Positions 36,501-43,335 of a DNA stretch of 64,000 nucleotides are shown piece by piece. Location of the stretch: contig JAEWBF010000105.1 of NCBI GenBank assembly GCA_023391285.1, positions 29,720-93,719 on the forward strand, read 5' to 3'. The number at the start of each line of letters is the position of its first letter. Position 1 is the first letter of the stretch. The position numbers and the translations under genes are program-made. The notes under the pieces were generated by a model. The model saw nothing but the letters and a program-made list of their open reading frames with translations. It had not been told where the DNA came from and made no database searches. The DNA is from Verrucomicrobiota bacterium. GTDB taxonomy: Bacteria; Verrucomicrobiota; Verrucomicrobiia; Opitutales; Opitutaceae.

Positions 36501-36719
36501 GCCGTTGATGGCCTGCTCGAGCGGCGCCGCGACGGTCTCGGAAATCGTTTTCGGATTCGCTCCCGGATATGTGGCGCGAACCACGACCGTCGGCGGGACG
36601 ACCTCGGGGTATTCGCTGACCGGTAAACGCGTGAGCGAAATCGCCCCCACGAGGAAAATAACGATCGATAAAACGCCGGCGAAGATCGGGCGCTTGATGA
36701 AAAAATCGGAGAAATTCAT
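33549..36719 (-). CDS. RND efflux pump, HAE-1 family inner membrane transporter (operon 2)
   Basis: 1056 residues from ATG 36719, starting MNFSDFFIKRPIFAGVLSIV, the conserved first helix of the AcrB/MexF family. The proton-relay Asp pair is in LAIGIVVDDAIVVVENVERNI. RVSEYPEVVPPTVVVRATYPGANP-type porter motif (SEYPEVVPP, TYPGANP) and VGLAAKNAILIVEFALKRREEG in the second half are typical. It is more AcrB/MexF-like than the operon 1 pump. A longer frame upstream is not conserved. It follows the adaptor by 121 bases, which contain a GTAG hairpin. Substrates cannot be inferred. Confidence 0.94.
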   Translation of the reverse strand: MNFSDFFIKRPIFAGVLSIVIFLVGAISLTRLPVSEYPEVVPPTVVVRATYPGANPKTISETVAAPLEQAINGVEHSLYMFSQATSDGVMTLTITFALGTDLDNAQVQVQNRVAQALPKLPEEVRRLGVTTQKTSPDLLMVVHLFSPDGRYDDIYVRNYATLQVRDVLARLDGVGDVRIFGSGDYAMRVWLDPNKVTAKGLTASDVVAAIREQNVQVAAGAVGQQPLSRSTDTELLINTRGRLATEEEFGEIVVKTGANGERVQLRDVARIELGASDYALRSLLNNQTAVALPIAQLPGSNAIATSDAVRATMAELKANFPDGLDYNIVYDPTIFVRDSIKAVVKTLLEAIALVVIVVILFLQTWRASIIPLAAVPVSLVGTFAVMQALGFSINALSLFGLVLAIGIVVDDAIVVVENVERNIALGKTPFEATRQAMREVTGPIVATALVLSAVFIPTAFITGLTGQFYKQFAITIAISTVISAFNSLTLSPALSALLLRDHHAPKDVVTRLLDRALGWFFRPFNRFFEWSAQKYSQGVARLIRVSAIALVVYAGLLAFTGFSFKSIPTGFVPSQDKQYLIAFAQLPSAASLDRTDDVIRRMSELALAHPGVANAIAFPGLSINGFTNSTNSGIVFVGLKPFEDRKSPELSGNAITAELQRQFGEIQDAFVAIFPPPPVMGLGQTGGFKLYVEDRADLGLDALYGATQTLIGKAYESPGLTGMFSSFTINTPQLEADVDRVKAKTQGVPLQNVFETMQINLGSLYVNDFNRFGRTYQVIAQADAEFRDSPDDITRLKTRNNRGELVPLGSLVDVRESYGPERVMRYNGYPAAEINAAPAPGFSSGQAEALMQELADEHLPKGFALEWTELTFQKILAGNAGLWVYPLSILLVFLVLAAQYESFRLPFAVILIVPMALFSAMVGLWLTRGENNVFTQIGLIVLIGLAAKNAILIVEFALKRREEGASIVDAALDAARLRLRPILMTSIAFIAGVFPLVISTGAGAEMRRAMGVAVFSGMIGVTFFGLFLTPVFYVVLEKLGVRKPAPATQQLVPQHA

Positions 36720-36780
36720 GGCAGTCGAGAAGTGCGGGCAAAGCAGTGGCTGGAGCGGCCGAAGGCCGGGGTGGATCTTG

Positions 36781-36808
36781 GTAGGGCGAGCCGTCCCGGT
36801 GAGCCGTG
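36781..36808. repeat. GTAG-foot hairpin between adaptor and pump (operon 2)
   Basis: GTAGGGCGAGCCGTCCCGGT continues GAGCC: arms GGC(GAG)CCG / CGG(TGA)GCC are imperfect. Same family as 11771 and 15855. Confidence 0.65.
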
Positions 36809-36840
36809 GCAGCAACCACAGCTTCGGGCGCGGAGAGTCC

Positions 36841-38085
36841 CTATCGCTGTGCGACGGCGTTGATCTTGTCGGAGGCGTTGAGCGGTGCGGTCGATGCCAC
36901 CGCAACCTCGGGTTCAATGCGCATGCCCGGTCGCACACGCTGCAGGCCGTTGACGATCACGCGATCGCCGGGCTCGAGACCGGTGCGTATCACGCGTTTT
37001 CCTTCGACCGTGCTGCCGAGTTTAACCGTGCGATAGACGGCGGTGTTTCCTTCATCGACCGCGAGGACGAATTTCTGCCCTTGATCCGTGCCGATCGCGC
37101 GTTCGCTGATTAGCAACGCCGGCGACGGCGCGCTCACCGGCACACGCACGCGGGCGAACATGCCCGGGACCAGCGCGTGATCGGTGTTGGCAAACACGAG
37201 GCGCAACGTGAGCGAACCGGTCGCGGGATTGAGGCGATTGTCGGTCGATTCGATGTAGCCGCGGCGTGGATACCCAGTTTCATCCGCGAGCTGCATTTCG
37301 ACCGGCACGCGGCCTTGCACCGACGCGATGCGGTTTTCGCGCAACAGCCGGTTGAACTTCAGCAACGTGCTTTCGTCGATGTCGGCATACACGTAGGCCG
37401 CCCCTTCGGAAACAATGGTGGCGAGCAGGGTCGCATTGCCCGGTGCGCCGGACACCAGGTTGCCCTGCGTCACCCAAGCGCGACTGATCCGACCATCGAT
37501 CGGCGCCCGCACTTCGGTGTGATCGTAATCGAGCCGCGCGCTCGCCAACGCCGCTTCCGCCGACGCGAGCGCAGCCTGGGCCTGGATTGCACGCGAGCGT
37601 CGTGACTCCGCCTCTTCGCTCGAAACCGCGGAGGCGGCGAGAAGCTCGTCGGCGCGCCGCGCCTCGCGTTCCGCGATTTCCGCGGCCGCACGCGCCTGCT
37701 GCGCCTGCGCCACCGCGAGATCGAGCTGTGCGCGATACCAGCGAGAATCGATCGTGAAAAGCGTGTCGCCTTTCCGAACCGGCTGGCCGGCTTGGAAGTG
37801 AACGACCGCGATGTGCCCCGAAACGCGCGGACGCAGCTCGACCGTTTCCGTCGCGTCCACGCGACCGGTCAGTTCTTCATATTCCGTCACCAACTGTTGC
37901 TCGACGGGCGCGACCGTCACGCGTGGCGGCGGTGGCGTCGTCGCCGCAGCGGTGGATTCGTCAGCGGCCGTGGCGCGTGACAAGGCATAGGAACTCAATG
38001 TAACAACCGCGACCAGCGCGGGCAGCAGCCACGCAACGCGGCGGCGAAACAAGCGGGAACGTGAGGTGGGAGCAGAGGCAATCAT
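36841..38085 (-). CDS. RND efflux periplasmic adaptor (operon 2)
   Basis: Membrane-fusion protein, 414 residues. A signal or anchor helix (VAWLLPALVAVVTLSSYALS; residues 13-32) is followed by a low-complexity Ala/Thr/Pro stretch, then lipoyl halves RVDATETVELRPRVSGHIAVV...GDTLFTID and VRAPIDGRISRAWVTQGNLV around an alpha-hairpin, and a beta-barrel domain. MexE/AcrA subfamily by the EYEELTGRVDATETVELRPRVSG motif. Start ATG 38085. Upstream lie an 81-codon frame and the TetR gene with shared operator-like words. Confidence 0.93.
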   Translation of the reverse strand: MIASAPTSRSRLFRRRVAWLLPALVAVVTLSSYALSRATAADESTAAATTPPPPRVTVAPVEQQLVTEYEELTGRVDATETVELRPRVSGHIAVVHFQAGQPVRKGDTLFTIDSRWYRAQLDLAVAQAQQARAAAEIAEREARRADELLAASAVSSEEAESRRSRAIQAQAALASAEAALASARLDYDHTEVRAPIDGRISRAWVTQGNLVSGAPGNATLLATIVSEGAAYVYADIDESTLLKFNRLLRENRIASVQGRVPVEMQLADETGYPRRGYIESTDNRLNPATGSLTLRLVFANTDHALVPGMFARVRVPVSAPSPALLISERAIGTDQGQKFVLAVDEGNTAVYRTVKLGSTVEGKRVIRTGLEPGDRVIVNGLQRVRPGMRIEPEVAVASTAPLNASDKINAVAQR

Positions 38086-38145
38086 GACGAGTGCGGATGT
38101 GTGTTGGCGTGAGAAAATTGATACGAAATCTCGGCGGAAAACGGG

Positions 38146-38391
38146 TCACTCGTGACGCCGTGTCAGAGGCGTCTGCAAGCGATCGAGGACGTCATGGCGC
38201 CACAAATGGCCGAAGCCATCCGACGGCTTGGCGCCGCTCTGCGCCGGGAAAACGCGTTCGAGCCGAAAGGTGCGCGGCGCCGACGGATTCTGGCGAAACT
38301 TTGGGTCCGCTCCGGGCGCGTAGATGCGTGTGCGGGAATTGTGGACAGAAGCCAGTCCGGTGACGGGAAGAGTGGGTTTACGTGTGCTCAT
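38146..38391 (-). CDS. Hypothetical 81-residue protein in the efflux promoter region
   Basis: A frame from ATG 38391 to TGA 38146, beginning MSTRKPTLPVTGLASVHNSR. Basic, with no recognised domain. Its ATG lies about 10 bases downstream of a word shared with the TetR promoter (38409-38417), so it could be the first gene of operon 2. Equally it could be part of a long untranslated leader: the high-G+C sequence gives many chance frames. No strong Shine-Dalgarno. Confidence 0.3.
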   Translation of the reverse strand: MSTRKPTLPVTGLASVHNSRTRIYAPGADPKFRQNPSAPRTFRLERVFPAQSGAKPSDGFGHLWRHDVLDRLQTPLTRRHE

Positions 38392-38408
38392 GAGATGCGA
38401 GCGGGTGA

Positions 38409-38426
38409 ATAGTTGACTAGTTATCT
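38409..38426. promoter_or_regulatory. Candidate TetR operator upstream of efflux operon 2
   Basis: ATAGTTGACTAGTTATCT. It shares the 9-mer ATAGTTGAC with 39142-39150, upstream of the tetR gene, and is AT-rich in a GC-rich setting. Placed just upstream of operon 2 in transcription direction. Confidence 0.45.
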
Positions 38427-38439
38427 ACAATCTGGATCA

Positions 38440-38463
38440 AAAAAGAGCGCACAGATGTGCGCT
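38440..38463 (-). terminator. Terminator of tetR
   Basis: On the minus strand AGCGCACA, loop TC, TGTGCGCT (38463-38446), then CTTTTTTG. A perfect 8-bp stem 26 bases after the tetR stop, which separates tetR from efflux operon 2 transcription. Confidence 0.85.
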
Positions 38464-38489
38464 GAGAAATTTGGAACTTCGTGGGCGAA

Positions 38490-39128
38490 CTACTTCCCGG
38501 CCGCTACCGATGCCGGATGTTCGGCTTCGATGTGTTTCACGCGGAGGATTTCTAGACCGAGCTCCGGCAGATCCTTCAAGACTTCAGGATCGTTGGAGAT
38601 CCGCGCCTGCAACGTAAGTCCGTCAATGAAGCTCAACAGCACGGTCGTGCGCTTCACCGCGTCTCCCGGTTCGAGCGAACCATCGGCAATCGCTTCGCGC
38701 ACCGCGGATTCCACATAGCGGCGCTTGCGGTTGATGATCTCGCGCGTCTTGTCGCAGATACCACACTCGCCCGTGCCCACTTCCGAACCCACGGAGTTGA
38801 CCGGACAACCCAGCATACGCCCGGCTCGTTTCTTCGTTTCGCTTTGCCGGCGATAAACGCCTGTGAGGAAGTTCTTGAGGCGTTCCAAGGGCTCGACCGA
38901 CGCGGAGAAGGTCTCATCCATCCGCGGCTTCCAATCATCCTTCCAAAGCCGCTCCAACGCCGCGACGGCGAGCTGCTCCTTGGAATCGAAGAAATAGTAG
39001 AAGCTCCCTTTCTTTACGTCCGCTCGCTTGCAGATGTCGTCGATCGTCACCGCCCCATAGCTCTGCGTCCAGACGAGCTCCAGAGCTGCGTCCATCAGGC
39101 GTTGGTCGGCGTCGGAGGTTCTTCCCAT
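38490..39128 (-). CDS. TetR-family transcriptional regulator of efflux operon 2
   Basis: 212 residues from ATG 39128. The N-terminal helix-turn-helix is clear: AVTIDDICKRADVKKGSFYYFFDSKEQLAVAALE (residues 26-59). The ligand domain contains GCPVNSVGSEVGTGECGICDKTREI with three Cys residues (about 107, 123, 126) and resembles AcrR/YcdC-type regulators with a conserved GC(P/L)xxN. It precedes the second RND operon on the same strand, and both promoters carry ATAGTTGAC, so it likely represses itself and the pump. The Cys cluster might sense thiol-reactive compounds or metal; that is speculation. Confidence 0.9.
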   Translation of the reverse strand: MGRTSDADQRLMDAALELVWTQSYGAVTIDDICKRADVKKGSFYYFFDSKEQLAVAALERLWKDDWKPRMDETFSASVEPLERLKNFLTGVYRRQSETKKRAGRMLGCPVNSVGSEVGTGECGICDKTREIINRKRRYVESAVREAIADGSLEPGDAVKRTTVLLSFIDGLTLQARISNDPEVLKDLPELGLEILRVKHIEAEHPASVAAGK

Positions 39129-39140
39129 GATGCCCGAACG

Positions 39141-39162
39141 GATAGTTGACCGTTTAGTAAAC
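39141..39162. promoter_or_regulatory. Candidate TetR operator and promoter of tetR
   Basis: On the minus strand GTTTACTAAACGGTCAACTA lies between a -35-like TTGAAG and a -10-like TATCCG with a 17-base spacer, just upstream of the tetR ATG. The 9-mer ATAGTTGAC (plus strand, 39142-39150) recurs at 38409-38417. Confidence 0.45.
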
Positions 39163-39214
39163 TTCAAGCGCGATCTTCGGAATTCTCGAAAATTCCTTCG
39201 CTCACCGCGCCAGC

Positions 39215-39514
39215 TTACTTGACCACCAGCGGCTGAAACTCGCGGTGCCGCGCGATAAACGCGTCGACATACGAGCAGGCCGGAACGACGCGATAGTTCT
39301 GATCCACCGCGTGATCCAACGCAGTCTGCACGAGTTTCTGCGCGATCCCGCGTCCGCGAAGTTCCGTCGGCACATACGTGTGCGTGAACACCATCTGCCG
39401 TCCTTGAATCTGGTATTCGCACACCGCGAGTTGCCCGTAAACCTGAGTCTCGAATCGCTGCTCCGCTTCGTTGTGAGTGACCGGAATGTCATCCGGCGAT
39501 GCAGGTGTGGCCAT
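39215..39514 (-). CDS. Small GNAT-type N-acetyltransferase
   Basis: 99 residues from ATG 39514, the size of the minimal YjdJ/GNAT_2-type acetyltransferases. ERFETQVYGQLAVCEYQIQGR starts the fold and VPTELRGRGIAQKLVQTALDHA carries the acetyl-CoA pyrophosphate-binding loop (R-G-R-G-I/A). The C-terminal RVVPACSYVDAFIARHREFQ is typical. It begins two bases after the symporter gene stop, so it is cotranscribed with it. Acceptor unknown. Confidence 0.88.
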   Translation of the reverse strand: MATPASPDDIPVTHNEAEQRFETQVYGQLAVCEYQIQGRQMVFTHTYVPTELRGRGIAQKLVQTALDHAVDQNYRVVPACSYVDAFIARHREFQPLVVK

Positions 39515-39516
39515 GG

Positions 39517-40485
39517 CTAATCCTCCGTTCGACGCGCCCAACGCTGCGCCAGCACCCCGGAAATCACAAGTTGCAGCGGATGATAGATCATGATCGGCAG
39601 CAGGATCACGCCGATCGCCGGATGCGCGCCGAAAATCAGCCGCGCCATCGGCACACCCGAAGCGAGCGTCTTCTTGGAACCGCAGAACATCGCCGCGATT
39701 CGATCCTCGGCTGAAAAACCCAACGCCCGCGAAACCATCCCCATGATCGCCATCGCCACCGCAAACAACACTGCCGCGATCGCCAGCACGATGAGCAGCG
39801 TCGACCATCCGTGTTCCGCCCACACCCCTTCCTTGAACGAATCGCAAAACGACGTGTAAACGAGGACCAGGATCGTCCACCGATCCGCCACGTTGATCTT
39901 CGACTTGTGCCGCGTCGCGATACCGGCCAGCAGCGGACGACACAACTGCCCCGCCACCAGCGGGAGAATCAGCCAGATCACCAAATCGAGAATCACCGGT
40001 CCCAACGCTTGACTCGCGCCGGTCGTCGTCACCACCACCGCGATCCACAGGGGCGTCAAAAACACGCCCAACACACTCGAAAGCGTCGCATTGAAGAGCG
40101 CCCCCGCCACATTCCCATTCGCCGCCGCCGTCAACGCCACCGACGACGACACCGTCGAGGGCAACGCACACAGAAAGAAAATCCCCAACTTCAAATCGTC
40201 CGTCACCGCGTCGCCCAGCAGCGCGTTCACCGCGAACCCGAGCAGCGGAAACAACAAAAACGTGCTCACCTGCACGACGACATGCAGCGGCCAACGCAAG
40301 GTCCCCGCTTTCAACGCCGCAAACGAAAGCGCTACGCCATGCAGGAAGAAGATCAGCGCCACCCCACCCTTCGTCAGCAACTCCGGCTTCAACCAGCCGC
40401 CTGACGCCCCCGGCTCGGGGAACAGCCACGCGAGCAGCGTCGCCAGCGCCATCCCCACCAAAAACCAATCCATCTTCAGTCTCAT
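39517..40485 (-). CDS. Bile acid:sodium symporter-like membrane transporter (YfeH type)
   Basis: 322 residues with about nine to ten hydrophobic segments. The sequence from MDWFLVGMALATLLAWLFPEPG onward, with FFLHGVALSFAALKAG, FFLCALPSTVSSSVALT and FCGSKKTLASGVPMARLIF, matches the SBF-like family (PF13593) rather than the classical bile acid transporters. Function in bacteria is poorly known; sodium-coupled anion transport is likely. A second ATG four codons in is possible. It is followed directly by the GNAT gene. Confidence 0.85.
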   Translation of the reverse strand: MRLKMDWFLVGMALATLLAWLFPEPGASGGWLKPELLTKGGVALIFFLHGVALSFAALKAGTLRWPLHVVVQVSTFLLFPLLGFAVNALLGDAVTDDLKLGIFFLCALPSTVSSSVALTAAANGNVAGALFNATLSSVLGVFLTPLWIAVVVTTTGASQALGPVILDLVIWLILPLVAGQLCRPLLAGIATRHKSKINVADRWTILVLVYTSFCDSFKEGVWAEHGWSTLLIVLAIAAVLFAVAMAIMGMVSRALGFSAEDRIAAMFCGSKKTLASGVPMARLIFGAHPAIGVILLPIMIYHPLQLVISGVLAQRWARRTED

Positions 40486-40490
40486 TTCCG

Positions 40491-40514
40491 GTAGTGCGGC
40501 GCTTCAGCCCGCAC
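40491..40514. repeat. GTAG-foot hairpin upstream of the symporter gene
   Basis: GTA then GTGCGG, loop CGCTTCAGC, CCGCAC. A 6-bp perfect stem. Nearly the same core as 30641-30660 (TGCGGCGCTTCGGTCCGCA). Confidence 0.65.
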
Positions 40515-40570
40515 AGTCAAAACCTGGCGCGCGAAACCATCGCCGCTGCGGCCTGCTCGTTTCCCGCCAA

Positions 40571-42154
40571 TCACGCTCCCCGCCTCCCGCCTCGCTTCAA
40601 CATCGCCCGCAATTCCTCCCGGCCTCTGATCTTCAGCAGCCACACCAGCGCCGCATACACGCTTACGCCAATCGCGATCAGCATCACAATCCCCGCTAGG
40701 TCGCTCACTTTCGCCGGCGCGAAAAATTGCCCCCACATCCACCACCCCGCCGCCACGACCGCGCCCATCACCGCACTCGCCAGAACGACTTTTCCCATGT
40801 CGCCCGCAAGATGGCGAAACGCCAGCCCTTCGTGTCGGCGCGCAAGATGCCACTGCAAGTGAAACGCCTGCACCGCGATCGCCGTCGTGCTCGCGATCGC
40901 CAGCCCGAGCGTCGACAGCGGTCCCATCAACACGAGGCTCAGCACGACGTTCACCACGAAGCTCACGATCGCCGCACGCAGCGGCGTGCGCGTGTCCTTC
41001 TGCGCATAAAACGCCCGCAGCGCCAGGTTCACGAACGAGAAAAACGGCAACCCCAGCGCATTCCCCACCAACACCGGCGTCATGGCCATCGTCGCCTCCG
41101 ACTCGAATGCACCATGCTGGAAAATCACCCGAATGATCGGCAGCGCCAGCACGGCCAACCCCGCCGCCGCCGGGATGTTGATCACAAGTATCAGCCGCAT
41201 CCCTTTGCGATACGCACTCGCCAGGTTCTCCCGATCCCCCGCCGCCGCATACCGCGAGATCAGCGGAAACACCACGGTCGACACCGCCACCGCGAACACG
41301 CCGATCGGCAACTCCATCAGCCGCTGCGAAAAATTCAGCAACGCCACCGCCTCGTCGTTCAGCGACAAACCGATCAACCGCGACACGCTCATGTTGATCA
41401 GATATATCGACGAACTGAATACAGCCGGCCCCATCAACCGCAGGATCGTCCGCACCGGCCCGCTCAACTCGAAATCCAACCGCGGCCGCCAACCTTCGCG
41501 CCGCAACGCCCACGCCGGCACCGCCATCTGCAGAAAACCTCCCACCAACACGCCCGCGCACAGCCATCGAATCGTCACTTCCTCCGCCCCGCCCCACCAC
41601 CACGCCGCGATCAGCGGCGTGATCATCGCCAGATTCAGCCAGATCGGCGACAGCGCCGGCTCGACAAATTTCTGCAACGTTTGCAGCGCGCCACTGAACG
41701 CCGCCGACAGCGACACGAACACGAGATAAGGAAACAGCACCACCGCGAACCACGCCGCCAGCTTCCAACGTTCGACCGCATCCTCATCCGCGCCCACCCG
41801 CTCGCCCAACCACGCCACGAACGACTCCCGACTCAGCACCACCATCGCCAGCACCACCAGCGTGCCCGTCACCAGCAGCAGCCAGCTCGCGACCTGGTTC
41901 ACCAACCGAAAGCCCCGCGCGCGATCCCCCTCCTTCAACTCATCGTTCAACGTCGGCACCAGCGCCGCCGTCAGCGAGCCTTCCGCCAAAAAACGACGAA
42001 ACAAATTCGGCAGCAGGAACCCCGTGAAGTAAGCCGACACCAGCGCGCCGGCCCCAAACACCGCCGCCGTCAAACTCTCGCGCACCAACCCGAGCACGCG
42101 CGACGCCATCGTGAGCGCCGACACGATCCCGATGTGCTTGATGCTTTTCGACAC
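40571..42154 (-). CDS. murJ: Lipid II flippase MurJ
   Basis: Flips lipid-linked peptidoglycan precursor across the inner membrane. About 527 residues from GTG 42154, with roughly fourteen membrane helices, the MOP-superfamily size. The start SKSIKHIGIVSALTMASRVLGLVRESLTAAVFGAG and FLLPNLFRRFLAEGSLTAALVPTLND are the characteristic MurJ N-terminal block with its conserved Arg and the FRRxxAEG segment. RLMELPIGVFAVAVSTVVFPLIS is also conserved. GTG is chosen because the preceding codons are basic and not family-like. It overlaps nothing; the small membrane protein gene lies 79 bases upstream. Confidence 0.95.
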   Translation of the reverse strand: MSKSIKHIGIVSALTMASRVLGLVRESLTAAVFGAGALVSAYFTGFLLPNLFRRFLAEGSLTAALVPTLNDELKEGDRARGFRLVNQVASWLLLVTGTLVVLAMVVLSRESFVAWLGERVGADEDAVERWKLAAWFAVVLFPYLVFVSLSAAFSGALQTLQKFVEPALSPIWLNLAMITPLIAAWWWGGAEEVTIRWLCAGVLVGGFLQMAVPAWALRREGWRPRLDFELSGPVRTILRLMGPAVFSSSIYLINMSVSRLIGLSLNDEAVALLNFSQRLMELPIGVFAVAVSTVVFPLISRYAAAGDRENLASAYRKGMRLILVINIPAAAGLAVLALPIIRVIFQHGAFESEATMAMTPVLVGNALGLPFFSFVNLALRAFYAQKDTRTPLRAAIVSFVVNVVLSLVLMGPLSTLGLAIASTTAIAVQAFHLQWHLARRHEGLAFRHLAGDMGKVVLASAVMGAVVAAGWWMWGQFFAPAKVSDLAGIVMLIAIGVSVYAALVWLLKIRGREELRAMLKRGGRRGA

Positions 42155-42233
42155 CGTCAGTGTTCTCCCCGCGCCCTTCCCCTCGCGCAAGACCTTACCT
42201 GCACGCCTCCAGCGCAAGCCGCCGCCGTTCGCC

Positions 42234-42881
42234 TCACATCGTCAGCTGCAGCGACGAATCCTCCACCTTCACCTCCGCAACATTCCTCCACGCCGCCGCC
42301 AACTCCTCCGGCACATTCGCGCCCGCCAGAAATGTTTTCATCACCAGCCCCGACACAACCGGCAGCCGCTGCAGCGGACACGAACCGACATAAAGTTCAT
42401 CCGGCGAAAACACGAAAACATCCCCGCGTTTCTCGAAGCCGCCACGGGCCTGCACGATCACGCGACGATCGATTCCCGCCACGCTCACGCGCACCGGCAC
42501 GCCAATCTGCATCACGCCTTCGCGAATGCGGAAATTCGGCGATCCCGCCGTCAACATCTGCTCGGGATCCACGTCTGCTTTCTTCGGCGGCGTAGCCGGC
42601 GATGCGAGCACGTTCAACTCGTCTTCGTTCAACACCACCGTGCCGCCTTCCACGAAGGTCCGCTGCTTCGCGGTCGCTTGACGCGACCGATTCGAATCGC
42701 GCGTCCCTTCGAGGAAATACACCACGTCCGGGTTCGGCTCCTTCGGCATCTCGCGCACGGTCTCCACCGGCTTCAAAACGAGAAACACCGCCGCCAGCGC
42801 GACTCCGAGCAGCAGGCTCAGAATCGCGCCCAAAATGACTTCGGTCCAACTCGGGTTGTAGCCAGCGGCATCGGTGCTCAT
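42234..42881 (-). CDS. Conserved-type single-pass membrane protein, unknown function
   Basis: 215 residues. One membrane helix near the N-terminus (VILGAILSLLLGVALAAVFLVL; residues 15-36) with a short cytoplasmic tail, then a soluble domain of about 170 residues ending KVEDSSLQLTM. No domain recognised with certainty. FVEGGTVVLNEDELNVLA and FRIREGVMQIGVPVRVSVAG suggest a beta-rich envelope domain. It lies between fmdB-like and murJ genes on the same strand, so an envelope role is plausible. Confidence 0.6.
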   Translation of the reverse strand: MSTDAAGYNPSWTEVILGAILSLLLGVALAAVFLVLKPVETVREMPKEPNPDVVYFLEGTRDSNRSRQATAKQRTFVEGGTVVLNEDELNVLASPATPPKKADVDPEQMLTAGSPNFRIREGVMQIGVPVRVSVAGIDRRVIVQARGGFEKRGDVFVFSPDELYVGSCPLQRLPVVSGLVMKTFLAGANVPEELAAAWRNVAEVKVEDSSLQLTM

Positions 42882-42941
42882 GGAAGTGGGACGCGGACCA
42901 TACGCGAACGCCGCGCGAGGTGAATTCGAAAAAAAGCGGAC

Positions 42942-43214
42942 CTACTTCGACCCGCTCGCAGGGGCCGACGCCGGTTTCGATTCCGTCTTCGTCGCCGACT
43001 TCTCGCCGCCTCCCGATTCACCGCCGGACTTCTTCTTGTAATCCGTGATGTAGAAACCGGAGCCCTTGAAAATCAAACCGGCGCCCCCTCCAACCAGACG
43101 CTTGAGACCGGTCTTCTTGCACTTCGGGCACTTCTTCAGCGGCTCGTCCTTCATCGACTGGAACTGTTCGAAGGCATGGCCGCACTTCGGGCAGGCATAA
43201 TCGTAGGTAGGCAT
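42942..43214 (-). CDS. FmdB-family zinc ribbon protein
   Basis: 90 residues. The N-terminus MPTYDYACPKCGHAFEQFQS and CPKCKKTGLKRL give the CxxC...CxxC zinc ribbon of the FmdB (PF09723) family, followed by GGGAGLIFKGSGFYITDYK, which is also conserved in it. The C-terminal 30 residues are low-complexity (Gly/Ser/Lys/Ala). Named after a formamidase regulator, the family's true role is uncertain. Start ATG 43214; adjacent to the SNF2 helicase gene. Confidence 0.88.
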   Translation of the reverse strand: MPTYDYACPKCGHAFEQFQSMKDEPLKKCPKCKKTGLKRLVGGGAGLIFKGSGFYITDYKKKSGGESGGGEKSATKTESKPASAPASGSK

Positions 43215-43335
43215 GATTGGAAAAACCCGCGGTTATGGTAATCGCACCGGCGCTTGGCGAGTCCGTTTCATCTCGTCGCGAAAAGCAGCGTTCGCAATCG
43301 GTGCGAGCTCGCGTTTTGGCCAACCGCTCTGCGTC

